From Methylobacterium gregans (GTDB taxonomy: Bacteria; Pseudomonadota; Alphaproteobacteria; Rhizobiales; Beijerinckiaceae), in NCBI RefSeq assembly GCF_022179245.1, contig NZ_BPQM01000018.1, positions 1-64,000 on the forward strand: a DNA stretch of 64,000 bases, in the 5' to 3' direction. This document shows positions 20,665 through 32,286 of the stretch, in pieces. The notes under the pieces were generated by a model. It was not told where the DNA came from. It saw nothing but the letters and a program-made list of their open reading frames with translations, and made no database searches. Made by a program: the position numbers and the translations under genes. Each line of letters begins with the position of its first letter. Within the stretch, counting starts at the first letter, position 1.

Positions 20665-21699
20665 ATGGGCTACAAGGTCGCCGTCGTGGGCGCCACGGGC
20701 AACGTGGGCCGCGAGATCCTGGATATCCTGGCCGAGCGGGCCTTTCCCGCCGACGAGGTCGTGGCGCTGGCCTCGCGCCGCAGCCAGGGCCAGGAGGTCT
20801 CCTTCGGCGACAAGATCCTGAAGGTCAAAGCCCTCGACACGCACGACTTCTCCGACACAGACATCTGCCTGATGTCGGCCGGCGGCGAGACCTCGAAGGA
20901 GTGGAGCCCGCGCATCGGGCAAGCCGGCTGCGTGGTCATCGATAACTCGTCGGCCTTCCGCTACGATGCCGACGTGCCCCTCATCGTGCCCGAGGTGAAC
21001 GCCGACGCGGTCGAGGGCTTCACCAAGCGCAACATCATCGCCAACCCGAACTGCTCGACCGCCCAGCTCGTCGTGGCGCTCAAGCCCTTGCACGAGGCGG
21101 CCGGCATCCGGCGCGTGGTCGTCTCGACCTACCAGTCGGTCTCCGGCGCCGGCAAGGAGGCGATGGACGAGCTGTTCAACCAGACCCGCGCCGTCTTCAC
21201 GGCCGGCGAGGTGACGAGCGCCAAGTTCACCAAGCGCATCGCCTTCAACGTCATCCCCCACATCGACGTGTTCATGGAGGATGGCTACACGAAGGAAGAA
21301 TGGAAGATGGTCGCCGAGACCAAGAAGATGCTCGACCCGAAGATCAAGCTCACGGCCACCGCCGTGCGCGTTCCGGTCTTCATCGGGCACGCGGAATCGG
21401 TGAACGTCGAGTTCGAGCGCCCGATCACCCCCGAGCAGGCGACCGAGATCCTGCGCGCGGCCCCGGGCGTGCTCGTGGTCGATAAGCGCGAGAACGGTGG
21501 CTACATCACCCCCCACGAAGCGGCCGGCGAGGACGCGACCTACATCTCCCGCATCCGCGAGGACGCCACGATCGAGAACGGCCTGAACTTCTGGTGCGTC
21601 TCGGACAACCTCCGCAAGGGCGCGGCGCTGAACGCCGTGCAGATCGCCGAGGTACTGATCAACCGCAAGCTCCTGAACAAGGCGCGTCAGGCCGCCTGA
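20665..21699 (+). CDS. asd: Aspartate-semialdehyde dehydrogenase
   Basis: A 344-residue NADP enzyme of the aspartate pathway (lysine/diaminopimelate, threonine, methionine), reducing aspartyl phosphate to the semialdehyde. It has the Rossmann start VAVVGATGNVGREIL, the catalytic Cys in NPNCSTAQ, and the catalytic-His region later in the chain. The start at 20665 follows gcggagtggaca; an upstream frame extension has no family similarity. A strong intrinsic terminator follows. It is probably a single-gene unit. Confidence 0.96.
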   Translation: MGYKVAVVGATGNVGREILDILAERAFPADEVVALASRRSQGQEVSFGDKILKVKALDTHDFSDTDICLMSAGGETSKEWSPRIGQAGCVVIDNSSAFRYDADVPLIVPEVNADAVEGFTKRNIIANPNCSTAQLVVALKPLHEAAGIRRVVVSTYQSVSGAGKEAMDELFNQTRAVFTAGEVTSAKFTKRIAFNVIPHIDVFMEDGYTKEEWKMVAETKKMLDPKIKLTATAVRVPVFIGHAESVNVEFERPITPEQATEILRAAPGVLVVDKRENGGYITPHEAAGEDATYISRIREDATIENGLNFWCVSDNLRKGAALNAVQIAEVLINRKLLNKARQAA

Positions 21700-21743
21700 G
21701 GTTTCCGGGGGCCGCGCCCCCGGCCGGGTTCTGGATCCATCCG

Positions 21744-21773
21744 ACGCCGTCTCGCTCGCGAGGCGGCGTTTTT
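21744..21773 (+). terminator. Rho-independent terminator of asd
   Basis: An 11-bp stem (acgccgtctcg/cgaggcggcgt with one G-T pair) with a ctcg loop runs straight into TTTTT. A separate 8-bp hairpin (ccgggggc-cgc-gcccccgg) sits at 21705-21723 just after the stop codon. Confidence 0.85.
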
Positions 21774-21860
21774 CGTTTCGCCAACTATAGGAATTATAAC
21801 TGTATATTCCCGATTTGTTCTGGTATTTGATCCTAATTGAGGGCGATTCGGGTCGGTGTC

Positions 21861-22949
21861 ATGACGAGACGGGAACCGGTCGGTGACGAGATCCGGCAAC
21901 TAAGGGGTGTCCTGGCCGGACTCGCCCTCGACACGAAGCTGCTCCGCCTGGAGCACGCCCTGGGGCGGAAGGACTGGTCCGACCAGCCGCGCGCTCCGGC
22001 CGGGCAATCGGACGGCGGGCAGTGGGTTGGCGGCGGCGGCGGTGGCGCCGTCGATCCCGAGGTGCTGTGGCTGGTCACGCCGCAATGGGCGCAGATGCCC
22101 GAGGCCGAGCCCGCGCAGAGCCAAGAGGAGACCCGTCTCGAGGACGGGACCCGCATCCTCTCGATCCGCATCCGCGCGGGCCGGCGCGATTTCGACGAGC
22201 AGCACGCGGTCACCGCGCCGGACGGCGAGAGCCGGATCTTCGAGACGCTGGGCGCGACGCAGACCATCCGCGACGGCGTCTCCGGCGAGATCCTCGGGCG
22301 CAGCACCTTCACGGCGAACGGCGTCGAGCCGGACGCGACGATCCAGCCGGCCTTCCTTCCGGCGGTTCCGGCTGCTGTGGTGGCCGTGCAGGCTCTGCGC
22401 ACGCTCCAACTCGCCGGCACGCTCTACTCGCTCCTATCAGCGAGGCGCAGCGGCTACGGGACTGTCCTGGGCGCTACGGCGCACGAGTTCCGCGGAGCGG
22501 AGGACTTCCGGGAGAAGCCGGCGATCTGGGTCGGCCCGCTCGACCAGCCGGCGCTCGACGCCGCCTGCCCGAAGACCGGCGCGATTCAAACACAGCTCGA
22601 TGCGGTCAACACGGCCGTTCGGCAAGAGAATCAGTTCCGGACTCCCAGCCAGATCGGTAACGAGGTTCATTCTCGGATGCACTTTTGGGTGCAACACCAA
22701 AAAAATTCTCGCCTCAAGTCTGAATTTTCGATCGACAAAGAAGGGTTCTCAACCCGTGTCAACAAAGCCGGCACAAGTCGGCTCGACATCTACCACCAAG
22801 CCAGCCCAACGGTCACCTGCATCTATGATCATAAGACGGGAGCGCGTGGCCTCGCATGGTCGAACGCGTTGCGCTACGCGGCCGCTGCCAAGAAGCACTT
22901 CCCCGGAACGCAACGGATTATCGTCATTCAAATGAGGCCGCGCACATGA
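21861..22949 (+). CDS. Probable polymorphic toxin with C-terminal PD-(D/E)XK nuclease domain
   Basis: A 362-residue protein I cannot name from a known family. The N terminus is a short helical region (residues 1-40), then PRAPAGQSDGGQW followed by a run of glycines (residues 43-62). That motif type I associate with phage-head-like and toxin-like proteins of Rhizobiales (recollection, not searched). A middle region of about 200 residues includes a hydrophobic helix (AVPAAVVAVQAL). The last 80 residues look like a restriction-endonuclease fold: Asp309 in SRLDIYH, then Asp323-x-Lys325 in IYDHKTG, fitting D-X13-(D/E)-X-K. Base composition drops visibly from about 22620 onward, as if the nuclease tip was exchanged. 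The stop overlaps the next ATG (ATGA). The start is ATG 21861. Confidence 0.72.
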   Translation: MTRREPVGDEIRQLRGVLAGLALDTKLLRLEHALGRKDWSDQPRAPAGQSDGGQWVGGGGGGAVDPEVLWLVTPQWAQMPEAEPAQSQEETRLEDGTRILSIRIRAGRRDFDEQHAVTAPDGESRIFETLGATQTIRDGVSGEILGRSTFTANGVEPDATIQPAFLPAVPAAVVAVQALRTLQLAGTLYSLLSARRSGYGTVLGATAHEFRGAEDFREKPAIWVGPLDQPALDAACPKTGAIQTQLDAVNTAVRQENQFRTPSQIGNEVHSRMHFWVQHQKNSRLKSEFSIDKEGFSTRVNKAGTSRLDIYHQASPTVTCIYDHKTGARGLAWSNALRYAAAAKKHFPGTQRIIVIQMRPRT

Positions 22950-23809
22950 CAAACGCGAAGCAGATAAAGTGGCTGTTTCGAAGCCTGCTGGAGCGTAATC
23001 CAGATCTCATCCAAGTCGAGCCGGGCGTAATATGGATCAGGCCGATTCGGCACTTCGCTGCCAAAATATGGGTGAAACGGTGTTTGGATCCGAATATATT
23101 CGACTCAAATATGAGTCTGACAACCCTCTACTGGGGCGGATCAACAATAGAAGATCCTTTCGGAAGCTTTATTGAATCTTTTTCGCGAAAGCCTCGTCCG
23201 GCTCCGTTCACCAGGGAGTATTTTCTTCAGCCGCAATACGAGCTTCGGCCGGAATTCCCGCAATTGGCTGCTTGGGGGAGCACGATCGGTAGATGGGATT
23301 GGAGGGTTCCCGACATCGACCGCATCTTCACATGCGCGGTCGAGGAGCAGGTTCTACCCCTGCTTCGCCCACTCGCAGAGGACCACCGCGCCTATCTGCC
23401 GTTCTTCCGTAAGTTCATTATCCCTGGCGGTCGCGTACATGCCGAGCAACAGGTCGCTATCGCCCTCGCATCCGGCGCGCTCGACGAGGCGCGCACGTTC
23501 CTCGCCCAGATCTGGAAGTGGTACGAGACGGACAGTTACGGCGACTACGAACCGCCGGACCAGATCGTCTATCCGAAGCCTGGCCAGAGGAAGCGGGCTG
23601 CCATCGAGGCTTGGGAGAAGGCCTGTCTCTGTACCAGCTATCGGAAAAGACGCCGCCGCATCCTCGAGGTCGTCGAACCGCTGCGGACCGGCGACCGCGC
23701 AGCGCTTGCGGCCATCCTCCATCGCTGGGAGGCTGAGGCGGCGCGCATCCACGGGGTCGAGCGCTGGTGGGAGCCCACGCCGTTTCCCATCGAGGAGCGG
23801 GCAGCGTGA
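22946..23809 (+). CDS. Candidate immunity protein coupled to the toxin-like gene
   Basis: A 287-residue cytoplasmic protein with no signal peptide or membrane segment. I do not recognise its family. It begins with MTNAKQIKWLFRSLLERN, has an aromatic-rich middle (WRVPDIDRIF) and a helical C-terminal third (YRKRRRRILEVVEPL...HRWEAEA), and ends in PTPFPIEE. Its ATG overlaps the toxin-like stop as ATGA, so translation is coupled. A tandem same-length copy follows at once, starting with a GTGA overlap. A coupled, duplicated gene directly after a nuclease-tipped gene is the usual position of an immunity gene. That role is inferred from context only. Confidence 0.65.
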   Translation: MTNAKQIKWLFRSLLERNPDLIQVEPGVIWIRPIRHFAAKIWVKRCLDPNIFDSNMSLTTLYWGGSTIEDPFGSFIESFSRKPRPAPFTREYFLQPQYELRPEFPQLAAWGSTIGRWDWRVPDIDRIFTCAVEEQVLPLLRPLAEDHRAYLPFFRKFIIPGGRVHAEQQVAIALASGALDEARTFLAQIWKWYETDSYGDYEPPDQIVYPKPGQRKRAAIEAWEKACLCTSYRKRRRRILEVVEPLRTGDRAALAAILHRWEAEAARIHGVERWWEPTPFPIEERAA

Positions 23810-24669
23810 CAACCGCTCGGCAGATCAAGGGCCTGTTCCTGCCGCTGCTTCAGCGGAACGACGACCTCATCCAGATCGACAGATTTTTCCTCTGGGTAAA
23901 TCCCGTTCGCCATGTCGTATGCTGAGTGACGATCGACGGAACGTCTGATCCCGACCTCTTCGTGCCCGCTTTTAGTCTGACGCCGATATATTGGGATATC
24001 ATTGAAATCAAATCATGTCCTGGTTCCTACAACGAGCAGTTCGGGACGGAGCCGTCGCTGCCGAAGCTTCCGGACGCATATCGATATCAGCCTCAGTACT
24101 GGACGTTGCCGGACTACATCGAGCGACTGGCTATACTCAGATCGCACCGGCAATGGCGTTGGTCCGATCCCGAGATCCCGCGGATTTTCCTCATGATGGT
24201 GGAAGCCGAGATCCTGCCACTGCTGCGGCGGATGGCGCAGGATAACGCAGCCTACGCCGCCTACCACCGGACCGATATCCTCCCGGATGAGCGGGCTCAC
24301 CAGATACGGCGGTGGGCCGTCGCGCTCGCTGCGGGCGCCATCGACGAGGCCCGCGAGATCAAGGCAATCCTCATGAGAGGGTAAGAGGTGGACAGGTACG
24401 GCGATTACCAGCCGCCGGATCCTATCGTCTGGCCGCGGAAGGGCGAACGAAAGCGCGGCTATCACGAGGCCTACATCAAAGCGATCGACTGCGTCGCCTA
24501 TCGCCGTTGCCGCCAGCGCCTTCTGGAGGTTGCTGAGCCCCTGCGCCTCGGAGACCGCGCCGCCATCGCGGCGGCGCTTCATCGCTGGGAAGGCGAGGCG
24601 GTGCGGGGGGACTACCACGAGCGCTTTTGGGAGCCGACACCGTTTCCCATCGAGGAGGGGCTGGGCTGA
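23806..24669 (+). pseudogene. Second copy of the candidate immunity gene, broken by two in-frame stops
   Basis: Reading from the GTG at 23806, the frame aligns end to end with the gene before it and has exactly the same length (864 bases). It opens with TTARQIKGLF and ends with PTPFPIEEGLG. Stop TGA at 23923-23925 falls at codon 40. Stop TAA at 24382-24384 sits at the same offset as a TAC Tyr codon (23522) in the intact copy, so one base change explains it. No frameshift is needed. After each stop a GTG follows in frame (23926 and 24388), so short restart products of 152 and 93 residues are possible. It could be a decaying duplicate, or the stops could be sequencing errors, though two are unlikely. 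Confidence 0.8.
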
Positions 24670-24778
24670 GCGGCCAGTGAGCAGGGGATGCAAACCTCAC
24701 CTCGGACGCGAATGGTGTGGGTACTTTTCCCACACAGTGCGGAAACATAGCTGCGGCACAGGGTGCGCTCCTCACAGG

Positions 24779-24931
24779 ATGTCCGCCATGCTCGCTCCCG
24801 AACCGCCGCGCCTCCGCCGTCGCGAAGTTTGCCTCCTCTGCCTGCTGGCCCTCTGGGTCGTGGCTCTGCTCCGCGTCGAGCACGCGCCGCCGCTGACGCC
24901 GCCGGCCGTGCCCTACGCCGCCTCACGCTGA
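24779..24931 (+). CDS. Small single-helix membrane protein candidate
   Basis: A 50-residue ORF. A basic N-terminal part (PRLRRREV) is followed by one hydrophobic helix (CLLCLLALWVVALL) and a short proline-rich tail. This positive-inside layout is typical of small membrane proteins. The start is ATG at 24779; a second ATG lies three codons on. There is only a weak purine-rich site upstream (acagg). Its 3' end overlaps the end of the convergent acetyltransferase gene by 9 bases. No homologue is recognised. Confidence 0.45.
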   Translation: MSAMLAPEPPRLRRREVCLLCLLALWVVALLRVEHAPPLTPPAVPYAASR

Positions 24932-25570
24932 GGTGGCGGCCTCCAGCGCATCGACGTCGCCGTCGCCGATCGCGCCGAGATGGGCTGTGATCCGGTCCGC
25001 GTCCCAGTCCCACCACGCGATACGCAGGAGGTGGGCGATGTCGGCGTCCGAGAAGCGCATCCGCACGACGCGGGCCGGGTTGCCGGCCACGATCGCGTAG
25101 GGCGGCACGTCGGCGCTCACCACGGACTTTGCCGCGACGACCGCGCCGTCGCCGACAGTGACGCCCGGCAGGACTGTGGATTCGTATCCAAGCCAGACGT
25201 CGTTGCCGATCACCGTGTCGCCCCGGTTCGGGAACTTGCCAGTAGGCGCCGTCGCCCAGGCGCCGCCGAAGATCGCGAACGGGTAGGTCGAGGGCGCGTC
25301 GAGCCGGTGGTTGCCGCCGTTCATCAGGAAGCGCGTGCCGGCCGCGATGGCGCAGAAGCGCCCGATCACGAGGCGGTCACCCAGAAAGGCGAAGTGGTAC
25401 AGGATGTTGTCGAGGAAGGCGCCAGGTCCCGCCGGGTCGTCGTAGTAGCTGTAGGCGCCGACCTCGACGTTCGGCGGCAGGTCGAGATTGCGGAGGAAGG
25501 TGACCCGCGGATGTTCCGCCAGCGGGTGCAGCTGGGACGGGTCTGGTCCGGTACGCGCGTCGTGGGGCAT
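24923..25570 (-). CDS. CatB/Vat-like hexapeptide-repeat O-acetyltransferase
   Basis: A 215-residue left-handed beta-helix acetyltransferase. Hexapeptide repeats run through the middle (VIGRFCAIAAGTRF, VIGNDVWLGYESTVLPGVTVGDGAVVAA). The catalytic His is in the NGGNHRLD segment, as in xenobiotic acetyltransferases CatB and Vat, and the protruding loop FPNRGDTVIG follows. Close relatives include chloramphenicol and streptogramin acetyltransferases, but many chromosomal members have other or unknown substrates, so resistance should not be assumed. It is divergent from the rimP promoter region and convergent with the toxin island. Confidence 0.85.
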   Translation of the reverse strand: MPHDARTGPDPSQLHPLAEHPRVTFLRNLDLPPNVEVGAYSYYDDPAGPGAFLDNILYHFAFLGDRLVIGRFCAIAAGTRFLMNGGNHRLDAPSTYPFAIFGGAWATAPTGKFPNRGDTVIGNDVWLGYESTVLPGVTVGDGAVVAAKSVVSADVPPYAIVAGNPARVVRMRFSDADIAHLLRIAWWDWDADRITAHLGAIGDGDVDALEAATSA

Positions 25571-25651
25571 GCGGGCTCCTGATTCGCCGCGGGAGCGCGC
25601 ATGGTAGCCTCGTCGGCTGGGCGAGAGCGTGGAGATCGTCGCTGCGGGAAC

Positions 25652-25680
25652 TTGAACTTGCCCCAGTCCAGGGTTATCTA
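25652..25680 (+). promoter_or_regulatory. Sigma-70-type promoter of the rimP-nusA-infB operon
   Basis: TTGAAC at 25652-25657 and TATCTA at 25675-25680 are separated by exactly 17 bases, close to the housekeeping consensus. Transcription would start near 25687 and run through the attenuator-like leader before rimP. Confidence 0.65.
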
Positions 25681-25686
25681 GCGCCT

Positions 25687-25751
25687 AACAGTTCTGATGG
25701 CAGTCGAAAGGCTGCGGTTCGGAGTGGGTCCCCCGGGGCCCGCTCTTTTTT
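25687..25751 (+). ncRNA. rimP leader attenuator / short terminated RNA
   Basis: The predicted transcript of about 65 bases forms two stems. The first is GCAGUC-GAAA-GGCUGC at 25700-25715, a GNRA-tetraloop hairpin. The second is a 9-bp GC-rich stem (25723-25744) followed by six T residues. It ends 60 bases before the rimP start. Alphaproteobacterial rimP-nusA operons are known to carry a putative terminator-attenuator called the RimP leader, and this matches that position and form. The alternative is a free-standing small RNA. No competing antiterminator stem is obvious by eye. Confidence 0.65.
25723..25751 (+). terminator. Intrinsic terminator inside the rimP leader
   Basis: A stem of 9 pairs (two G-T) with a 4-base loop is followed by c and T6 at 25746-25751. 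No gene precedes it on this strand for over 1 kb, so it must act on the rimP leader transcript. Confidence 0.85.
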
Positions 25752-25811
25752 ATTGCCGCACCCTGCCTGTCGATCGCGCGCCCCGCGGGCGCCCGGAATC
25801 GCGAGACCAGC

Positions 25812-26576
25812 ATGGCGGAAGCCCCCGAGACCCCGACCCCCGAGAAGCGCCTCGTCACGGAGAGCGGCGTTGCCGCGCGCGTCGTCCAGGTGATCGAGGG
25901 CGCGGTCGAGGGGCTGGGCTACCGGCTCGTGCGGGTGAAGGTGACCTCGGGCGGCAACGCCACGGTGCAGATCATGGTCGAGCGGCCGGACGGGCTCTGC
26001 GCGATCGAGGATTGCGAGGCGGTGAGCCGCACGATCTCGCCGCTCCTCGACCTCGATGACCCGGTGGGCGGCGCCTACAACCTCGAGATCTCGTCGCCCG
26101 GCATCGACCGGCCGCTGGTGCGGGTCTCGGATTTTGCCCGATGGGCCGGCTACGAGGCCAAGGTGGAGCTCGCCCGTCCGCTCGACGGCCGCAAGCGCTT
26201 TCGCGGCATTCTGGGCGAGCCCGACGCCGCGGCGCTCACCGTGCCGATCGACCTGCCCGACGTGAAGGAGGGCCTGCCGAGCCGGATCGTGCTGCCGCTG
26301 GCCGACCTCGCGGAGGCGCATCTCGTCCTCACCGACGACCTGATCCGCGAATCGCTGCGCCGCGGCGGCCCGCCGGCCGAGGACGCCGACGAGCCGGAGG
26401 CGGACGAGGAGCCCGAGGCGGAGGCCGCCCCGCAGGTGCGCTTCATCCCCGCGCCGAAGCGCCCGAAGCCGAAGGCCGACAAGCCGGTGAAAGCCAAGCC
26501 CGCGAAGGGGCCCGGCCCGAAGAAGCCCGTGATCACCAAGGCGAACCGCCTGAAGGACCGCGACTCGTTCCACTGA
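25812..26576 (+). CDS. rimP: Ribosome maturation factor RimP
   Basis: A 254-residue 30S assembly factor. The two RimP domains occupy residues 1-175; the family signature segments [15 protein letters not shown] and [14 protein letters not shown] are exact. The last 75 residues are an acidic then Lys/Pro-rich tail ([14 protein letters not shown]) ending KDRDSFH, a low-complexity extension common in alphaproteobacteria. It is the first gene of the rimP-nusA-ylxR-infB operon behind an attenuator-like leader. Confidence 0.96.
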   Translation: MAEAPETPTPEKRLVTESGVAARVVQVIEGAVEGLGYRLVRVKVTSGGNATVQIMVERPDGLCAIEDCEAVSRTISPLLDLDDPVGGAYNLEISSPGIDRPLVRVSDFARWAGYEAKVELARPLDGRKRFRGILGEPDAAALTVPIDLPDVKEGLPSRIVLPLADLAEAHLVLTDDLIRESLRRGGPPAEDADEPEADEEPEAEAAPQVRFIPAPKRPKPKADKPVKAKPAKGPGPKKPVITKANRLKDRDSFH

Positions 26577-26664
26577 GCGCGTCGCCGAAGATTTCCGCCG
26601 CCGCCCCCCGCGGCCGGCACACATCAATCCGGCACACCCAAGCCGAACGGAAAGGACCTGAACC

Positions 26665-28284
26665 ATGGCCGTTGTCAGCGCCAACAGGCTCGAACTCCTG
26701 CAGATCGCCGACGCGGTCGCCCGCGAGAAGGTGATCGACCGCCAGATCGTCATCGAGGCGATGGAGGAGGCGATCGCCAAGGCCGCCCGCTCCCGTTACG
26801 GCGCCGAGACGGACGTCCACGCCGAGATCGACCCGAAGACCGGCGCGCTGCGCCTCTCGCGCCACCTGCTGGTGGTGGAGGAGGTCGAGAACGACGCCCG
26901 CGAGATCACCCTCGACCAGGCGCGCCGCTACAATCCGGGCGCCCTCGTCGGCGACGTGATCTCCGATACCCTGCCGCCCTTCGATTTCGGCCGCGTCGCC
27001 GCGCAGTCGGCCAAGCAGGTCATCGTCCAGAAGGTGCGGGACGCCGAGCGCGACCGTCAGTACGAGGAGTACCGCGACCGCATCGGCGAGGTCGTCAACG
27101 GCCTCGTGAAGCGCGTCGAGTACGGCAACGTCATCGTCGACCTCGGCCGCGGCGAGGGCATCGTGCGGCGCGACGAGATGATTCCGCGCGAGACCTTCCG
27201 CCCCGGCGACCGCATCCGCTCCTACCTGTTCGACGTGCGCCGCGAGGTGCGCGGGCCGCAGATCTTCCTGTCCCGCTCGCACCCGCAATTCATGGCCAAG
27301 CTGTTCGGCCAGGAAGTGCCCGAGATCTACGACGGCATCGTCGAGGTGAAGGCGGTGGCCCGCGATCCGGGCTCGCGCGCCAAGATCGCCGTGATCTCGC
27401 GGGACGGCTCGATCGATCCGGTCGGCGCCTGCGTCGGCATGCGGGGCTCGCGCGTCCAGGCCGTGGTCGGCGAGCTGCAGGGCGAGAAGATCGACATCAT
27501 CCCGTGGTCGGAGGATCAGGCGACCTTCATCGTCAACGCGCTCCAGCCGGCCGAGGTCGTGAAGGTGGTGCTGGACGAAGAGGCCGACCGCATCGAGGTG
27601 GTGGTGCCCGACGACCAGCTCTCGCTCGCCATCGGCCGCCGCGGACAGAACGTGCGCCTGGCCTCGCAGCTCACCGGCTGGGACATCGACATCCTGACCG
27701 AGGCCGAGGAATCCGAGCGCCGCCAGAAGGAGTTCGCCGAGCGGACCCAGGTCTTCATGGAGGCGCTCGACGTCGACGAGACGGTCGGCCAGCTGCTCGC
27801 GGCGGAGGGCTTCCGCAACGTCGAGGAGATCGCCTACGTCGACACGCAGGAACTCTCGAATATCCAGGGTCTCGACGAGGAGACCGGAGCCGAGATCCAG
27901 GCGCGCGCGCAGGATCACCTTGCTCGCATCGAGCAGGAGCACGACGACCGTCGCCGCGAACTCGGCGTCGAGGACGAGCTGCGCGAGATCGACGGAGTGA
28001 CCACGCCGATGCTGGTGGCCTTCGGCGAGAACGACGTGAAGACGATCGAGGATCTGGCCGGATGCGCCACCGACGACCTCGTCGGCTACACGGAAGGCCG
28101 CGGCCCCGAGGCCGTGCGTCACGCGGGCTACCTCGACGGGTTCGACCTGTCGCGCGCCGAGGCCGAGGCCATGATCATGGCCGCGCGTCTCCACGCGGGT
28201 TGGGTCGAGGCCGCGCCCGAGGAGCCCGAGGTTGCCGAGGGCGACGGTGAGGCGACCGGCGACGCCGCCGCGGCGCAGGCCTGA
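26665..28284 (+). CDS. nusA: Transcription termination/antitermination factor NusA
   Basis: A 539-residue RNA-polymerase-binding factor for pausing, termination and rRNA antitermination. In order: N-terminal polymerase-binding domain (1-130), S1 domain (about 135-200, [15 protein letters not shown]), KH1 with [16 protein letters not shown]2 with [14 protein letters not shown], then two acidic helix-hairpin-helix repeats at the C terminus. The extended C-terminal part ends in an Ala/Glu tail. It is 88 bases after rimP with a clear aaaggacc-type ribosome binding site. Confidence 0.97.
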   Translation: MAVVSANRLELLQIADAVAREKVIDRQIVIEAMEEAIAKAARSRYGAETDVHAEIDPKTGALRLSRHLLVVEEVENDAREITLDQARRYNPGALVGDVISDTLPPFDFGRVAAQSAKQVIVQKVRDAERDRQYEEYRDRIGEVVNGLVKRVEYGNVIVDLGRGEGIVRRDEMIPRETFRPGDRIRSYLFDVRREVRGPQIFLSRSHPQFMAKLFGQEVPEIYDGIVEVKAVARDPGSRAKIAVISRDGSIDPVGACVGMRGSRVQAVVGELQGEKIDIIPWSEDQATFIVNALQPAEVVKVVLDEEADRIEVVVPDDQLSLAIGRRGQNVRLASQLTGWDIDILTEAEESERRQKEFAERTQVFMEALDVDETVGQLLAAEGFRNVEEIAYVDTQELSNIQGLDEETGAEIQARAQDHLARIEQEHDDRRRELGVEDELREIDGVTTPMLVAFGENDVKTIEDLAGCATDDLVGYTEGRGPEAVRHAGYLDGFDLSRAEAEAMIMAARLHAGWVEAAPEEPEVAEGDGEATGDAAAAQA

Positions 28285-28304
28285 GGAGAGCGGAGAGCCG
28301 CGCC

Positions 28305-29033
28305 GTGGAGGCCGCAGTCACCGATACAGGCGAGGAGCTGGCGCTCGACGCCGGCCCCGTCACCGGCCGCAAGGTGCCTCAGCGCACCTGCATCGTCACG
28401 CGCGCCGTGCAGGCGCCTGAGGCGATGATCCGGTTCGTGCTGGGGCCGGACGGCGCGGTGGTGCCGGACCTGCGCGCCCGCCTTCCCGGCCGCGGCGCCT
28501 GGGTCACGGCGCGCCGGGACACGGTGGCCGAGGCGGTGAAGCGGCGCCAGTTCCAGCGCGCCTTCCGGGGCAAGGCCGGCGCGGTGCCGGCCAACCTCGC
28601 AGACCGGATCGCGCAGGCGTTGCGCGAGGATCTGCGGCAGGCCATCGCGCTCGCCAACAAGGCGGGCTGCGTGGTGGCCGGGTTCTCGAAGGTCGAGTCG
28701 GCGATCGGGGCAGAGCCCGGCGTCGCCGCCCTGATCCACGCCGCGGAGGCGAGCCCCGACGGGCGCCGAAAGCTCGTCGCGGCATTGCACAGGCGGCATG
28801 GCGGCTCCATATCGGGGATCCCGATCGTGGATGACCTGTCCGAAGACGAATTGGACATGGCCTTGGGTCGGGATCATGTGATACACGCTGCGCTCGTCGC
28901 AGGAGTCGGAGCCACCGGCTGCCTGGTGCGTTGGCGTCGGCTACGCTCCTTCGAGGGCGCCGGTACGGCGGTCGAGGAGCCGGGCTCTGCACGCGATGAC
29001 GGGGGCGCACCGCCTCCGCCGGGAGGTGCGTGA
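28305..29033 (+). CDS. YlxR-L7Ae fusion RNA-binding protein
   Basis: A 242-residue protein. The N-terminal YlxR/DUF448 domain (about 20-95) contains PQRTCIVTR and PGRGAWV. An L7Ae/L30-like domain (about 105-180) contains ANKAGCVVAGFSKVE. The N-terminal family is found between nusA and infB in most bacteria and probably binds RNA or nucleoid DNA; its role is not settled. The last 60 residues are unstructured. The start is GTG at 28305, 20 bases after nusA, with a strong ggagag site. Part of the rimP operon. Confidence 0.9.
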   Translation: MEAAVTDTGEELALDAGPVTGRKVPQRTCIVTRAVQAPEAMIRFVLGPDGAVVPDLRARLPGRGAWVTARRDTVAEAVKRRQFQRAFRGKAGAVPANLADRIAQALREDLRQAIALANKAGCVVAGFSKVESAIGAEPGVAALIHAAEASPDGRRKLVAALHRRHGGSISGIPIVDDLSEDELDMALGRDHVIHAALVAGVGATGCLVRWRRLRSFEGAGTAVEEPGSARDDGGAPPPPGGA

Positions 29034-29208
29034 GCCCTCCGGGCGGAAACGGGTTCGAGGCCCGTGTTCGAGCGGGACGCGACATCTTAGGAATTCTCGG
29101 CTGGATCTGTGGGCGTCGCTCACCGCTTCCTGCTCAGAACAGGTCAGATCGGCGCTCAAGGGGGCGTCGATTCACGGGGCGATGGAAACCCTCAAGGGTT
29201 CGAACTGA

Positions 29209-32175
<2,967 letters not shown>

Positions 32176-32198
32176 CACGGCCCCTTCAGGGCCGGTCG

Positions 32199-32232
32199 CG
32201 GCGGCTGCAGCCCGGGCTGCAGCCGCCGTTTT
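32199..32232 (+). terminator. Perfect 30-bp palindrome terminator after infB
   Basis: Bases 32199-32228 are a perfect 15+15 palindrome (arm cggcggctgcagccc) followed by TTTTCT. It lies 24 bases past the infB stop. It is a strong intrinsic terminator that would separate or attenuate rbfA-truB from the rimP operon. Confidence 0.88.
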
Positions 32233-32286
32233 CTATTGTCCCGCTCCGCGCCGGCCGACTCCGCCGCGGAGCCAGATCGCTTTCGG

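Noticed and set aside
23923-23925. In-frame TGA read as selenocysteine
   Set aside because: No selenocysteine-insertion-like hairpin directly after it, the intact paralogue has Lys at this site, and a second TAA stop follows downstream.
24923-25570. Antibiotic resistance gene call for the CatB-like protein
   Set aside because: The fold and His motif match, but many chromosomal hexapeptide acetyltransferases have unrelated substrates; resistance cannot be claimed from sequence.
29034-29208. tRNA-like T-loop strings (gggttcga) between the ylxR-type gene and infB
   Set aside because: No acceptor stem, D-arm or anticodon arm can be built around them.
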